Below are positions 45,767-54,715 of a stretch of DNA of 64,000 bases, piece after piece. Both the position numbers and the translations under genes were made by a program. The notes under the pieces are model-generated. The model worked only from the letters and a program-made list of their open reading frames with translations. It ran no database searches and was not told the DNA's origin. Each line of letters begins with the position of its first letter. The first letter of the stretch is position 1. This DNA is from GCA-2687025 sp964473525 (lineage in GTDB: Bacteria > Poribacteria > WGA-4E > GCA-2687025): assembly GCA_964473525.1 (NCBI GenBank), contig CAYYPK010000006.1, positions 186,001-250,000 on the forward strand, given 5' to 3'.

Positions 45767-47032
45767 ATGAACGCGCGCCAGCTGCAGATCGCGCGAGCCG
45801 CGACGGTCGCCCTGGCCACGGCTTGGGTCGCGGTCGCCTGGGCCGCAGGCGAGTCGTCGTGGGCCGTGACCCAGCCGACATCTCTGCCCGCGTTCGCCAA
45901 CGGCGTCTTCCGGCTGTCCTTCGCCGACGGAGACAACGGCATGGCAGTAGGGCCCGGCACGCCAGGGGTCCGGGTACCCGAACCATTCGTTGGCTACAGA
46001 ACGTCCGACGGCGGGGCCACGTGGCACCGGATAGACATTCCCCTATTCCGCACGGTATTCCGCGATGGCGCGCCACTGTACAGTCCAGATGGGCGGCCTG
46101 AGCTCATGCCCGGCGCCGCTCCCTACGCCGTTCATGTCGTAGACGGGCGGGAAGCGTGGATCGGGGGTGCTGAGAGGCTGGCGCGCACGGCAGACGGAGG
46201 AAGAACCTGGGCGCTCGTGCACCTGAGGGCGGCGTTGCCCAGCGATCCCGATGTCCAGGCCGTCGCGGCGCGGGGCCGGTTGAACGTCGGGGCGGTGCAC
46301 TTTTGGGACTCGCAGTCGGGGCTCGTGGTGTGTCGAGTGCAGGAACACCACGGCGAGGGCGATGTCGTCGGCAGTCTCACCCTCGCGACGCGCGATGGCG
46401 CACACTCGTGGGAAGCGGCTGCCCTCGCTGGCGTGCCAGGGACGCCCGGCGTTGGCGGCGGGCGGCTGACGATGACGTCCCGGCTGAGTGGCTGGATGGT
46501 CAAACACAGCGGCGGGCCGGTGGCGCCGGGACTCTACACGATTGAGGACGGGTGGCGCACATGGCGCCATGTCATCCGACACTGGGTGGCGGACGCCTAT
46601 GTTGCGACGGATGGCCGGGCGTGGGCGGTTGCTGGGCTATTTCAGGAAATGTCGCGCTTCAACGTGGTGCATTCATACGACCACGGTCGTACCTGGCAGC
46701 AGTCCGTTCTGCTAGCCGACCTCCCTGGTGAGCCCGCGTCTGGTCCCACGGGCTCGGTTGGGGTCGGGTCGATCACCTTCGCGCCTGACGGGCGCGGATG
46801 GGCCGCCGGCCCTACCGGTGTCGTGCTTGCCACGCGGGATGGAGTCCACTGGACGTTCGAGGATGCCCACACAAAGCAGGGGCTGACCGATATCCAATAC
46901 ATCGACGGCGCCGTCTACGCTGTGGCGGCTGACGGCGCCGTCATAAAGCGGCACGCTGCGACGACGGCGGTCGGCCCGGCGGGGCAGGCCGTGACTGCAT
47001 GGGGACGTGTCAAGGGACGCACAGCACGGTAG
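45767..47032 (+). CDS. secreted YCF48/BNR-type beta-propeller protein, module copy 4
   Basis: This encodes 421 residues from the ATG at 45767, with GGGAGAG upstream; earlier in-frame starts would place the signal peptide internally. The signal peptide is AATVALATAWVAVAWAAG. Asp-boxes include RTSDGGATW, RTADGGRTW, ATRDGAHSW, YDHGRTW and ATRDGVHW, and GMAVGP and GWAAGP strands are present. It ends VTAWGRVKGRTAR, again stopping at the linker with no anchor domain. It is the most diverged of the four readable copies and is followed 8 bp later by its barrel partner. Confidence 0.87.
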   Translation: MNARQLQIARAATVALATAWVAVAWAAGESSWAVTQPTSLPAFANGVFRLSFADGDNGMAVGPGTPGVRVPEPFVGYRTSDGGATWHRIDIPLFRTVFRDGAPLYSPDGRPELMPGAAPYAVHVVDGREAWIGGAERLARTADGGRTWALVHLRAALPSDPDVQAVAARGRLNVGAVHFWDSQSGLVVCRVQEHHGEGDVVGSLTLATRDGAHSWEAAALAGVPGTPGVGGGRLTMTSRLSGWMVKHSGGPVAPGLYTIEDGWRTWRHVIRHWVADAYVATDGRAWAVAGLFQEMSRFNVVHSYDHGRTWQQSVLLADLPGEPASGPTGSVGVGSITFAPDGRGWAAGPTGVVLATRDGVHWTFEDAHTKQGLTDIQYIDGAVYAVAADGAVIKRHAATTAVGPAGQAVTAWGRVKGRTAR

Positions 47033-47040
47033 GAGGCACG

Positions 47041-48813
47041 ATGGCCATTCTTCTCGGCACAGCGAAACTGGGCGTAGACACGCGCCTCAGTATTCCGGTA
47101 GGCATGTGGTACAACCAGATCGCGTGGGACGAGAGCGCCTCTCCCACATTCCTGGACCATCTCCAGATCATCCAGAGGCCACTCCCCTACGCGCAGTATC
47201 CGTTCATCGCGTGTGACAGGATCGCTTTCAGCGACGCCAGACGCGTTGGCGAAACCGGGCCAGTAGCCGAGCAGGCGTTGCGCGACCGCAACGTCGGAGT
47301 TGTCCGACAGGCAGTCAAGTTGAACAGCGACCCGCTGATCCCGGACTCATACAAGATCAAGGTCAGCATCGGCTGGATCGGGAAGATGTACCAGCTTTCC
47401 AGTAGGGCGCTCAGGAGGGCCTTTGTCAACGCGATCTGTGATGAGCCCGGCGTGGACGAGGTGATGGAGAGTTGGCACGTCATCGACGAACCTGTCACCG
47501 CCAAGGAGGACGACACGTCTGTCACTCCCTCGACTATGGCATCCGTCGTTGCGGACTTTCACGAGGCCCAAGTAGACAGAGGCAAGAGCTGGCCCTTCAT
47601 CTACTCGGAAAACGCCGACGGTCGCACTCAACCGGGGACCAGCAACACGTGGTGGCAGGTCGTGGGTCAGGACCGGATCTACAATCCGGCGAACGTCACC
47701 GACAGCACGTACGGCTGGAACGTCGACGACGGGGCCAAGATCATGGCTTACGTCGACGGCATGAGCGGGAAGACACATCTGGGGGTCAATTCCAAACTCA
47801 TCCTAGCCCCGTTCGACTACATGTGGGCCGGCTTCAAGTGGAGGTACGCCGTGAGCCCTCCGTGGCGGATGTGGAGACAGATCCACAATTGGTGGAAGAG
47901 CCGCACCGGCGGAGCGTCGGGCGATACGTTCCCGTTCTACGCCCTCGTCGAGGGTGCAGCACAGACGCACGAAAACGACCCTATCGATCTGAAGAGCAAG
48001 ACGCAGGGCCACGTCGGTATGCACAACCAGATGCGCATGGCTCTAGGCTATGGCTTCCAAGGCGTCTGGTTGTGGGGATGGACAACGAGCGCCACGGGCG
48101 CCCCGGACCTGGATCTGACGAAGAGCCATTGGACCCACGACAACGCCATTTCGCCCCAGAACCACTTCTATGTCTCGACTGAGAAGGAGAGATGGGGGGA
48201 AGCCGTCAGCAGCGAGATGTGGAGGAACATCGGTACCGGTCCCGATGGCGACAAGCTACCCACGGATCAGGCGGAGTGGTTCGCCGAGGCGATCCCTCCG
48301 CCGCCAGATCCTCTGGACCCAGACAACACCGGTAGCGGCCTACGCGGCACACGCGCGGACAAGTATGTCGATCCCCAGACAGGCGCGGAGAAGGCCCCGT
48401 CGGGCTACTGGATCCAGTACGATTTGCACGAGAGTGGGCGCGTGTACTTCCTGATAAGGGACAGTGCCGGCGATGTTGTGCGTGTCCTTGACTGGGGGTT
48501 CCGAGTTGACGACCAGCGTCCGACACCTGCCATCACTCTGGCGGAACTTCTACCGTTGTCGCCTGGGCGCTACCGGAACATGGTGACAGAGAATCCGGCA
48601 ATCCTGATCGCTGACCGGCGTCCCGATGTGGATGGTGTCAGTGGCGACATGAATGGGACGGCCCAGTATTGGGATCTCAAGGACGACAACAATGGGGTCG
48701 TACCGGGCGGGCCGACTGACGTCCGCACCTATACGATTGAGATGTACCGCGACGGAACCCAGGTGGGACCGACCCTCTCCGTGGTCAAGCCGATGCCCGA
48801 GCCCGCGCCCTGA
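47041..48813 (+). CDS. TIM-barrel-like protein with C-terminal FlgD-like domain, module copy 4 (intact)
   Basis: This encodes 590 residues from the ATG at 47041, with GTAGGAGG upstream. Layout is as in the 43449 gene: AILLGTAKLG start, KVSIGWIGKMYQLS, SWHVIDEP with Glu150, SWPFIYSENADG, WRYAVSPPWRMWRQIHNWW, FPFYALVEGAAQ with Glu304, GFQGVWLWGWTTS. The FlgD-like end has YWIQYDLHESGRVYFLI, RVLDWGFRVDDQRPTP and GTAQYWDLKDD. A Pro-rich spacer (PPPPDPLDPDN) separates barrel and C-terminal domain. Both candidate Glu residues are kept across diverged copies, which supports their importance. There is no signal peptide. Confidence 0.8.
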   Translation: MAILLGTAKLGVDTRLSIPVGMWYNQIAWDESASPTFLDHLQIIQRPLPYAQYPFIACDRIAFSDARRVGETGPVAEQALRDRNVGVVRQAVKLNSDPLIPDSYKIKVSIGWIGKMYQLSSRALRRAFVNAICDEPGVDEVMESWHVIDEPVTAKEDDTSVTPSTMASVVADFHEAQVDRGKSWPFIYSENADGRTQPGTSNTWWQVVGQDRIYNPANVTDSTYGWNVDDGAKIMAYVDGMSGKTHLGVNSKLILAPFDYMWAGFKWRYAVSPPWRMWRQIHNWWKSRTGGASGDTFPFYALVEGAAQTHENDPIDLKSKTQGHVGMHNQMRMALGYGFQGVWLWGWTTSATGAPDLDLTKSHWTHDNAISPQNHFYVSTEKERWGEAVSSEMWRNIGTGPDGDKLPTDQAEWFAEAIPPPPDPLDPDNTGSGLRGTRADKYVDPQTGAEKAPSGYWIQYDLHESGRVYFLIRDSAGDVVRVLDWGFRVDDQRPTPAITLAELLPLSPGRYRNMVTENPAILIADRRPDVDGVSGDMNGTAQYWDLKDDNNGVVPGGPTDVRTYTIEMYRDGTQVGPTLSVVKPMPEPAP

Positions 48814-48912
48814 TCGTGGCTCTGTCCTCGATAGGTATCCGCATGCCGGTGGACGAAGGCCGCAGCACACGCTGCGACGTCCTAGCAGGGCGCCCGCCCG
48901 CCCACATATCGG

Positions 48913-49386
48913 ATGTCGCCTCTGGGTCTACGCGTGGCGGCTGCCGTCGCCTCGCCCACGCGCGACCGCGTGCAGCAGTACGCACGTCCGCTTACGTCCT
49001 CCTGCTCGCCAAGCGCATGGTCCCGCTGCCGGCCCGGTCCATTGCGGCTGGTTCGCCTCTCCGCCCCGGACGGCGGGCTCGAGGCGCATTGCGTTGGGAC
49101 GGGGTTCAACACGCGCGTGGTGTACGTCGAGCCGAACCAGCAGGCGGAGGACTCCATCCATGTTGACGCCGCGGGTAGGGTCGGACTTGGCATGCACAAC
49201 GACGGACCACCTACCGCGAGCCTGGATGTGAACGGCGACACGCTCCGGCTCCGAGAGACCAAACCCGAGGCTCCGAGCTCGGCAGAGGGCGAAGTAGGCG
49301 AAATCCGGCTGGTCGCGGACGCAAACGGCTACCGCATATACGTCAAGGTCGCGTCCGGCCTCTGGGAATCGGGCGTTCTGAGCTAG
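48913..49386 (+). pseudogene. tail-fibre-like C-terminal remnant
   Basis: From about 49040 the frame gives APDGGLEAHCVGTGFNTRVVYVEP, then DSIHVDAAGRVGLGMHND and ASLDVNGDTLRLRETKPEAP, ending EVGEIRLVADANGYRIYVKVAS. 'Val-Asp-x-x-Gly-x-Val-Gly-Leu/Ile-Gly ... Leu-Asp-Val-Asn-Gly' is standard tail-fibre wording. The end matches the gene at 36649 and the damaged copy near 45500-45650. The stretch before 49040 looks non-coding in every frame, so the 5' part of the gene is missing. It could still be expressed from the ATG at 48913, but I expect not. Confidence 0.6.
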
Positions 49387-49413
49387 CCGCGCGGAGCGTG
49401 GGAGGACGGCATA

Positions 49414-50632
49414 ATGCACCCCAAGTGTACACCGGCCGCCGCCGCGTGCCTTGCCCTGCTTTCACTCGGCGTCTGTTGCCGCCTTGCTGCCCAAGACAAC
49501 GCGTGGGTAATCGCGGCTTCCGGCCTCCATCCTCGGCTCTACGACCTGGCGCTCGTCGATGCCGACGACGGTTGGATCGTCGGGCCCGTCGTCAGAGGGG
49601 CGCCGGCGCCGGATTCGGTCGTGGGCAGCAGAACGTCCGACGGTGGCGGAACCTGGCGGGACATCACGATACCGTTCTTCCGCACGCAGCTCGAGGATGG
49701 CGAGCCGTCATCGTTGACGGACTGGCAGTCACAGAGGCGGGCGCCGTCGCGAATTCCGTGTTCCGGCGCAACCGCATGGAGGCGTGGGTCGGAGGCGCCG
49801 AGCGCGTTGCTCACACCCTTGACGGCGGCGACACGTGGAAGCCGTTGCATCTCGACGCCGAGGGGTTCGGTTCGCCCGCGCTCCAGCGGATGGTTGCTGG
49901 CGGGCCCAACGCCAACAGCTACGGCCAGATAGACGTCCACGGTCTGTACTTCTGGAGTTCCGTGGCGGGGTACGCGTGGTGCGTCGTGCAGGAACGAGGA
50001 GAGGGCGAGGTTTTCGGCTACGCGGTCCTCGTGACCGATGACGGGGTGGCAACTGGTCCGCAAGGGCGACCAGCCCTGAGGTGAGAGGCACGTTCTTTAC
50101 CATGGCGTCCCCGGAGGAGGGATGGGTGGCAGGATCGCCGTGGCGTGATGGGGTGTGGTACACCACCGACGGGTGGCGGACGTCCTCGCAGCTCACTGAC
50201 GAGCCGCTTGTTGCCGCGCACTTCTCGCGCGACGGACGCGCGTGGGGCATCGCCCGCCAAGGCCCCGGCACGGGCTAGTTCCCCGTCATGTGGTCCGTCG
50301 ATCGAGGCGCTACGTGGCAGGCGGCCACGTACGAGGGAGCGCTCTCCGCGCCGTGGACGCATCCGATCGCCCGACTAGCCTTTGGTGAGACCGACCGCGG
50401 CTGGATCGTTGGCGCCGGGGGGCGCATCCTGTCGACTGAGGATGGTCTTGCGTGGTCGGCGGACGCGTCGCCAACCACGGGCAGCCTTGTAGATGTGCAA
50501 TACGTCGAGGGTGTGGTGTACGCGGTGGACGACACCGGCACGGTCCTGAAGCGTCCCGCTGTGACAACGGGTGTCCATGCTCATCGCAAGCTGGCGGCCA
50601 CGTGGGGCCGTCTTAGACAGGCAGCCGACTGA
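49414..50632 (+). pseudogene. decayed YCF48/BNR-type beta-propeller gene, module copy 5
   Basis: It begins with an ATG after GGAGG and a signal peptide (AACLALLSLGVCCRLAAQ). The propeller is readable in three successive frames: frame 1 to about 49700 (RTSDGGGTW, FFRTQLEDGEP), frame 3 to about 50045 (EAWVGGAERVAHTLDGGDTW), then frame 2 (GGNWSARATSPE, FTMASPEEGWVAG, YTTDGW). Frame 2 has an internal TAG at 50276-50278 before VMWSVDRGATW, GWIVGAGG and the final AATWGRLRQ. Two shifts plus a stop make sequencing error an unlikely sole cause; this copy is probably dead. Confidence 0.8.
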
Positions 50633-50645
50633 CGGAGAGGAACGC

Positions 50646-51203
50646 ATGCCAGTTCAGCTGCGCGCGGCGAAACTGGGCCTGCGGACGACGTTGGGCATCC
50701 CGGTTGGGGCCTTCTACGTACAGATTCGGCCGCAGGAGCCGCCGGGGAAGCCTCAGTAGGATCCGAGCTTCGAGGAGCACCCGCGGGTCGTACAAAGATC
50801 CCTCGACGAGAGTGTCTTCCCGCACGTGGCATGTGACCGAGTTCTTGAAGCCGACATACGGAACTTAGCTGTAGGAGACACCGCGGCGCGTGTCGACACC
50901 AGCGGCGCGCACGGGGAAGGCGGCCGCCCGCGTTGGCCGTGGGCAGCCCGGAAGCTTCACGCGCTCATGTGGGAGCCGCCCCAGTGGTTGCATCGGGCCG
51001 CGCGGGCGGCCCCTTGGTGGGCGCGTCGCGTGGCGCGCCAGACGGCCAGGTCGATGCTGACCAGCCGTGCGATTCCGCCGATGGCGCCTCAGACACGGCG
51101 TCGACTGCGGAGAGCCTATGCGTCAGAGATCAACCATCTGGGAACACTCCTGGGACGCGATCTGTCTGGCTGGGCGCGGGGACGCGTCCGCTCCCTTCAC
51201 TGA
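50646..51203 (+). pseudogene. chimeric remnant: TIM-barrel start joined to sulfotransferase end, module copy 5
   Basis: It opens PVQLRAAKLGLRTTLGIPVGAFY, the barrel-family start, hits a TAG at 50758-50760, and continues in frame as FEEHPRVVQRSLDESVFPHVACDRVLEADI, still barrel-like (compare IQRPLDSSEYHYIACDRFLVAD). At about 50868 it changes to DTAARVDTSGAHGEGGRPRWPWAA and runs to MLTSRAIPPM and GRDLSGW. This parallels the last 110 residues of the sulfotransferase at 35266-36135 (TAARVDASGAHGEGGRPRWPWAA). The join keeps frame. The two sulfotransferase pieces are clearly related but not identical, so the capture is old or involved a different paralogue. Confidence 0.82.
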
Positions 51204-51303
51204 CGACCAGACCCAACCCGCCTCTACTTTAATCGTTGTGTGAACTATTCTATCCTATCCGCAGTCCGAAGCAATCACCCACCGACCAGGCCGGTAGCAT
51301 CGT

Positions 51304-53433
51304 ATGCAGCGCCAGATGCGTCTCCTCTTCTGTATGGCGCTCCTGGCGGCGATGACGTACCCAGGGCACGCATTGCGCTTCGGCCAGACGACAGGGCCGC
51401 CCGGCGGGCCTATCCATCGCATCGCCGTGACGGAAAGTGGGCGCTTCTACGCGCAGACCAACGCCGGACTCCTACGAAGCGTGGACGACGGTCTCAGATG
51501 GTCCGACATGAGCCAGAACCCTCTCGGGTGGACCTCAGCCGGGATGGTGTCGATGGGCGACGTCGTCTTCGCGACGAGGGGAGCCACGATCGTCAGATAT
51601 GAGGAGGGGCAGGCCCTCACAATCGCCGAGGAGCTCATCGGCGCCCTGGGCCGCCATCTTGCAGCCGCCGGTGGGCGGCTCTACGTAGCCAGCGACTGGG
51701 GCGTGCACCGGTGGGACGACACGGCGCGCGCGTGGCTCGACGATCCATCGAGGGAGACGGGCGGCCCCACGGACCTGCGGAGCGTCACCGCGCATGGCGC
51801 CATCGTGGTGGGCGTTAGCGATCGCCTGCGCCTGTGGCGTTCGGTCGACCGTGGCGAGTCGTGGGTTCACGTAGAGGATGTACGACCACGTGGACTCGTT
51901 ACGTTCGTTGATGGGATGCTCTACTCTCACGACTACGGCTGGCTAAGCAGATCCCTCGACTTCGGTGATACGTGGAACACCCCCTTGACCCGGGACGACC
52001 TCGGTCGGGGGAACGTGGGTCCACCGTTCAGCGTGGGTGGTACGATCTACGCTGGGTCGAGCAGCCTCCTCCGCTCTCGCGATCGAGGGGTTTCGTGGGC
52101 GCGTATCGAGACAGACCCGTACCCTGGCGTCTACACACGCAGCGGCGCCGGCCGCGGATCCACACTGCTCCTGGGTACGAACGACGGCATCCGGCGGTCG
52201 GAGGACTCGGGTCGGAGCTGGCGCGCCGCTCACAACGGCGTGGTTGCGACGCAGGTCTCTCAGCTCGTGGCGACGTCGAGCGCGATCCTCGCCAATGTTC
52301 ACGCAGGCAGCTTCTGGCGTTCCCTCGACGACGGCGAGACATGGGGCCTGGCGGCGACGCCCATCCCGCGGCGCAGGAACGTGGCTCTCCTCTCGGACGG
52401 CAATGCCATGTACGTGACGTACCGGCACGTTAACCTCGAGCCGCCGCACAAATGGATCGTGCTTCGCTCAGCCGACGCCGCCGAATCATGGAGCCTGCTT
52501 GATCTACCCAACGCTGCGTTCCTCTGCATGGTCAGGACGGATGACGGCCTCCTTGCCGGCACACAACGGGGACTGTTGGCGTCCCAAGACGAGGGTGCGA
52601 CTTGGCAGGCGCGGGGCGAGTTCTCGGGCGACATAGAGCGCCTTACGCGACACGGTTCTGCGCTTTACGCTGTGACGACGCATGAGCCGGGGCTGGCGCG
52701 GATTCTACGCTCGCAGGACGGCGGGCATACATGGCAGCGCACGCGGTTTCCGCGCGGTCAGACCCCAGTATTGGTGCGTGCCCTCCGATCCGGCGTGTAC
52801 GCAATGGACCGCGATGACCTCAACTACCGGTATGATCCGGCGCGCCGCGAGTGGGATCCGACCGAGGACACAACGAACATCTCGCTGGCTTCCGTGGTGG
52901 AAGCGCGTGGCGGGTACTACGCCGTATCTCGTGGCTCGTCCACGGTGTCGAGGTCCGCCGACGGCGGCAGTTGGGCCGCGGACCCCACGTCCTACGTACC
53001 TGCCAGGATCAGCGCCCTCACCACCAAGGGGTCGTATCTGTTCGCAGCAACGAGCAGGCGTGGCGTGTGGCGGTCTGAGTCGTTCGCGGCCCCACGCCCG
53101 GACCTGACACACGCGAATCTCGTATCGTGGGGCGGCGTGAAGCGTACCCGCCTGCTGCCCACGTTCCCGAACCCTACCGGACGGATGGTATGGATCCCCT
53201 TCGAGTTGGCCCAGCCCGCGAATGTCACCATCGACATCTACGCCGTCGATGGCTCGCCTGTGTGGCACGCGCACCTGGGGCAGATTCCGGCCGGCGTGCA
53301 TGCCTCGCGCGCCGACGCTCCCGCGTGGAACGGGAAGAACCAGCTCGGCGAGAGAGTTGCCGAGGGGGTGTATATGTTGGCCCTGACACTACCCGACAGA
53401 GTGCTGTCCCGGCGTATCATAGTAGGCCCGTAA
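51304..53433 (+). CDS. secreted BNR-type propeller protein with C-terminal FlgD-like anchor domain
   Basis: This encodes 709 residues from the ATG at 51304. The signal peptide is MRLLFCMALLAAMTYPGHA. About a dozen Asp-box-like repeats follow (RSVDDGLRW, RSVDRGESW, SLDFGDTW, RSRDRGVSW, RSEDSGRSW, RSLDDGETW, ASQDEGATW, RSQDGGHTW, RSADGGSW), enough for two propellers. Near residue 600 the linker LVSWGGVKRTRLLPTFPNPTGRMVWIP leads into a FlgD-like domain ending GVYMLALTLPDRVLSRRIIVGP. This is the complete architecture. The four propeller genes to the left stop exactly at the equivalent TWGxxK linker and lack the anchor. It is probably surface-attached. Confidence 0.88.
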   Translation: MQRQMRLLFCMALLAAMTYPGHALRFGQTTGPPGGPIHRIAVTESGRFYAQTNAGLLRSVDDGLRWSDMSQNPLGWTSAGMVSMGDVVFATRGATIVRYEEGQALTIAEELIGALGRHLAAAGGRLYVASDWGVHRWDDTARAWLDDPSRETGGPTDLRSVTAHGAIVVGVSDRLRLWRSVDRGESWVHVEDVRPRGLVTFVDGMLYSHDYGWLSRSLDFGDTWNTPLTRDDLGRGNVGPPFSVGGTIYAGSSSLLRSRDRGVSWARIETDPYPGVYTRSGAGRGSTLLLGTNDGIRRSEDSGRSWRAAHNGVVATQVSQLVATSSAILANVHAGSFWRSLDDGETWGLAATPIPRRRNVALLSDGNAMYVTYRHVNLEPPHKWIVLRSADAAESWSLLDLPNAAFLCMVRTDDGLLAGTQRGLLASQDEGATWQARGEFSGDIERLTRHGSALYAVTTHEPGLARILRSQDGGHTWQRTRFPRGQTPVLVRALRSGVYAMDRDDLNYRYDPARREWDPTEDTTNISLASVVEARGGYYAVSRGSSTVSRSADGGSWAADPTSYVPARISALTTKGSYLFAATSRRGVWRSESFAAPRPDLTHANLVSWGGVKRTRLLPTFPNPTGRMVWIPFELAQPANVTIDIYAVDGSPVWHAHLGQIPAGVHASRADAPAWNGKNQLGERVAEGVYMLALTLPDRVLSRRIIVGP

Positions 53434-53500
53434 CCGCACTGCGGCCTCGCGCCGAACGACCGCGTGAGGGCGGCGGCGCAGCGTGGAGGTCGGTTTCTCT

Positions 53501-54408
53501 ATGCCACTTAGTGATGTGCCGTTCTCTCTCGCCTCGGCCGATCCGTGGTTCGCCCTGTGCATCGAGCACGAGGGTAACGAACTCATCGCCCGCGAGTGCC
53601 AGAACCTGACCGGCGCCGCGCCTGGCGCCGACGGGTTCGTGCGGTGCGACTCAGTGGCGCGCGTATCTCAGTCAGCGTACGTGCGCTGGGGCGCGCGGTT
53701 CATCGCCCACGCGCCGACTCTCGACGACCTCGCAGCTGCCGTTGCCGCCGATCCACCACGCGGCGACGACTTCCGGGTCGACTTCACGCGACTCGGTGGC
53801 GACGAGGTCGTGAAGCGGCTGGACGCGATCGTCGCCGTCGCGAACGTCCTGCCAGACTACCCGAACCAGAAGCCGTCGTGGAGTGCGAGCACGGGTACGC
53901 GCCGCATCGCGAGCGTCCTTACCGCACGTCGGGGTCGATGCCGCCGCGTCTCGCGCGCGCGCTGGTGAACATCGTCGCGCCACCAGCGCGCAGCATCGTG
54001 GATCCGTGCTGCGGGACCGGTACGATCATCCTGGAAGCGCTCGCACTAGGGCTCGAAGCGCGGGCCGGCGACGTGAACCCGCGCATGGTGGGCATGACAC
54101 GCGAGAACGCCGCCCACTTCGGTCACACGATCGAACCGCGCGAGGGCGACGCAGTCTCGTGGGACGTCGAGGCGGACGCCGTCGTCACGAACCTGCCTTA
54201 TGGACACAACCTCGAAGCCCACGAAGGCAACCTGCGAGGCATTCTGGACGCTGGACGCCGCATGGCGCCCGTCGGCGTTTACGTGACCCCGCACGACCTG
54301 ACCCCCATGCTGCGGGACGCGGGGTACACGCATGTCGAGGTGCTGCGGCACCCCAAGCACACGGGCTTCCGGTCGGGGCTGGTGCGGCTGGTCCACGTCG
54401 CCACGTAG
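53501..54408 (+). pseudogene. UPF0020/Trm11-like RNA methylase, broken by one frameshift
   Basis: The start ATG at 53501 has GGAGG nine to ten bases upstream. The N-terminal part (CIEHEGNELIARECQNLTG, ARVSQSAYVRWGARFIAHAP) is the THUMP-like half. The frame is lost near 53860-53880 and resumes one frame over as VVECEHGYAPHRERPYRTSGSMPPRLARALVN. The SAM site DPCCGTGTIILEALALG and the catalytic TNLPYG motif follow. Restoring one base gives about 300 residues with all motifs. Members of this family methylate guanosine N2 in tRNA or rRNA. The gene is probably functional if the shift is a base-call error. Confidence 0.82.
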
Positions 54409-54472
54409 GTGGCCTCCAGACCCCCATCCTAGCCTTCGCCCCTCTCAAACGGGGACGGGACATCCAGTCACG

Positions 54473-54715
54473 TCAGTCGTCGTATGGCGGGCGGTCGCGG
54501 TCGTCGGGTGTAGAGTCTATGACCGTGACTACGACGTGGAAGTTGTCCGTGTCGAGCGTGACGTTAAGCGTGAGCCCCTTCATCGCCGCGCGGAACAGGG
54601 CGTCCTCGACGACCTTGCCGACCTGGGCCGCCTGTAGCCCGTCGTACTGCACGCCAGGCCGAAAACGCTCGCGCAACTCAGCCCGGGCTCGTTCGGTGTC
54701 ACTCCTCGCTGGCAT
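54473..54715 (-). CDS. small protein of unknown function downstream of TPR gene
   Basis: This encodes 80 residues. The start ATG at 54715 overlaps the end of the TPR gene by 17 bases, indicating coupled translation. A helix (ERARAELRERFRPGVQ) is followed by VGKVVEDALFRAAMKGLTLNVTLDTDNFHVVVTVI and an acidic Asp/Arg/Pro tail. It has no signal peptide or membrane segment. I do not recognise the family. It is the third gene of the FGGY kinase-TPR run. Confidence 0.6.
   Translation of the reverse strand: MPARSDTERARAELRERFRPGVQYDGLQAAQVGKVVEDALFRAAMKGLTLNVTLDTDNFHVVVTVIDSTPDDRDRPPYDD

Noticed and set aside
37704..50632. Reading the propeller array as a tandem-repeat or CRISPR-like array
   Set aside because: The units are whole genes of 1.2-3 kb with coding constraint; there are no short regular repeats with unique spacers.
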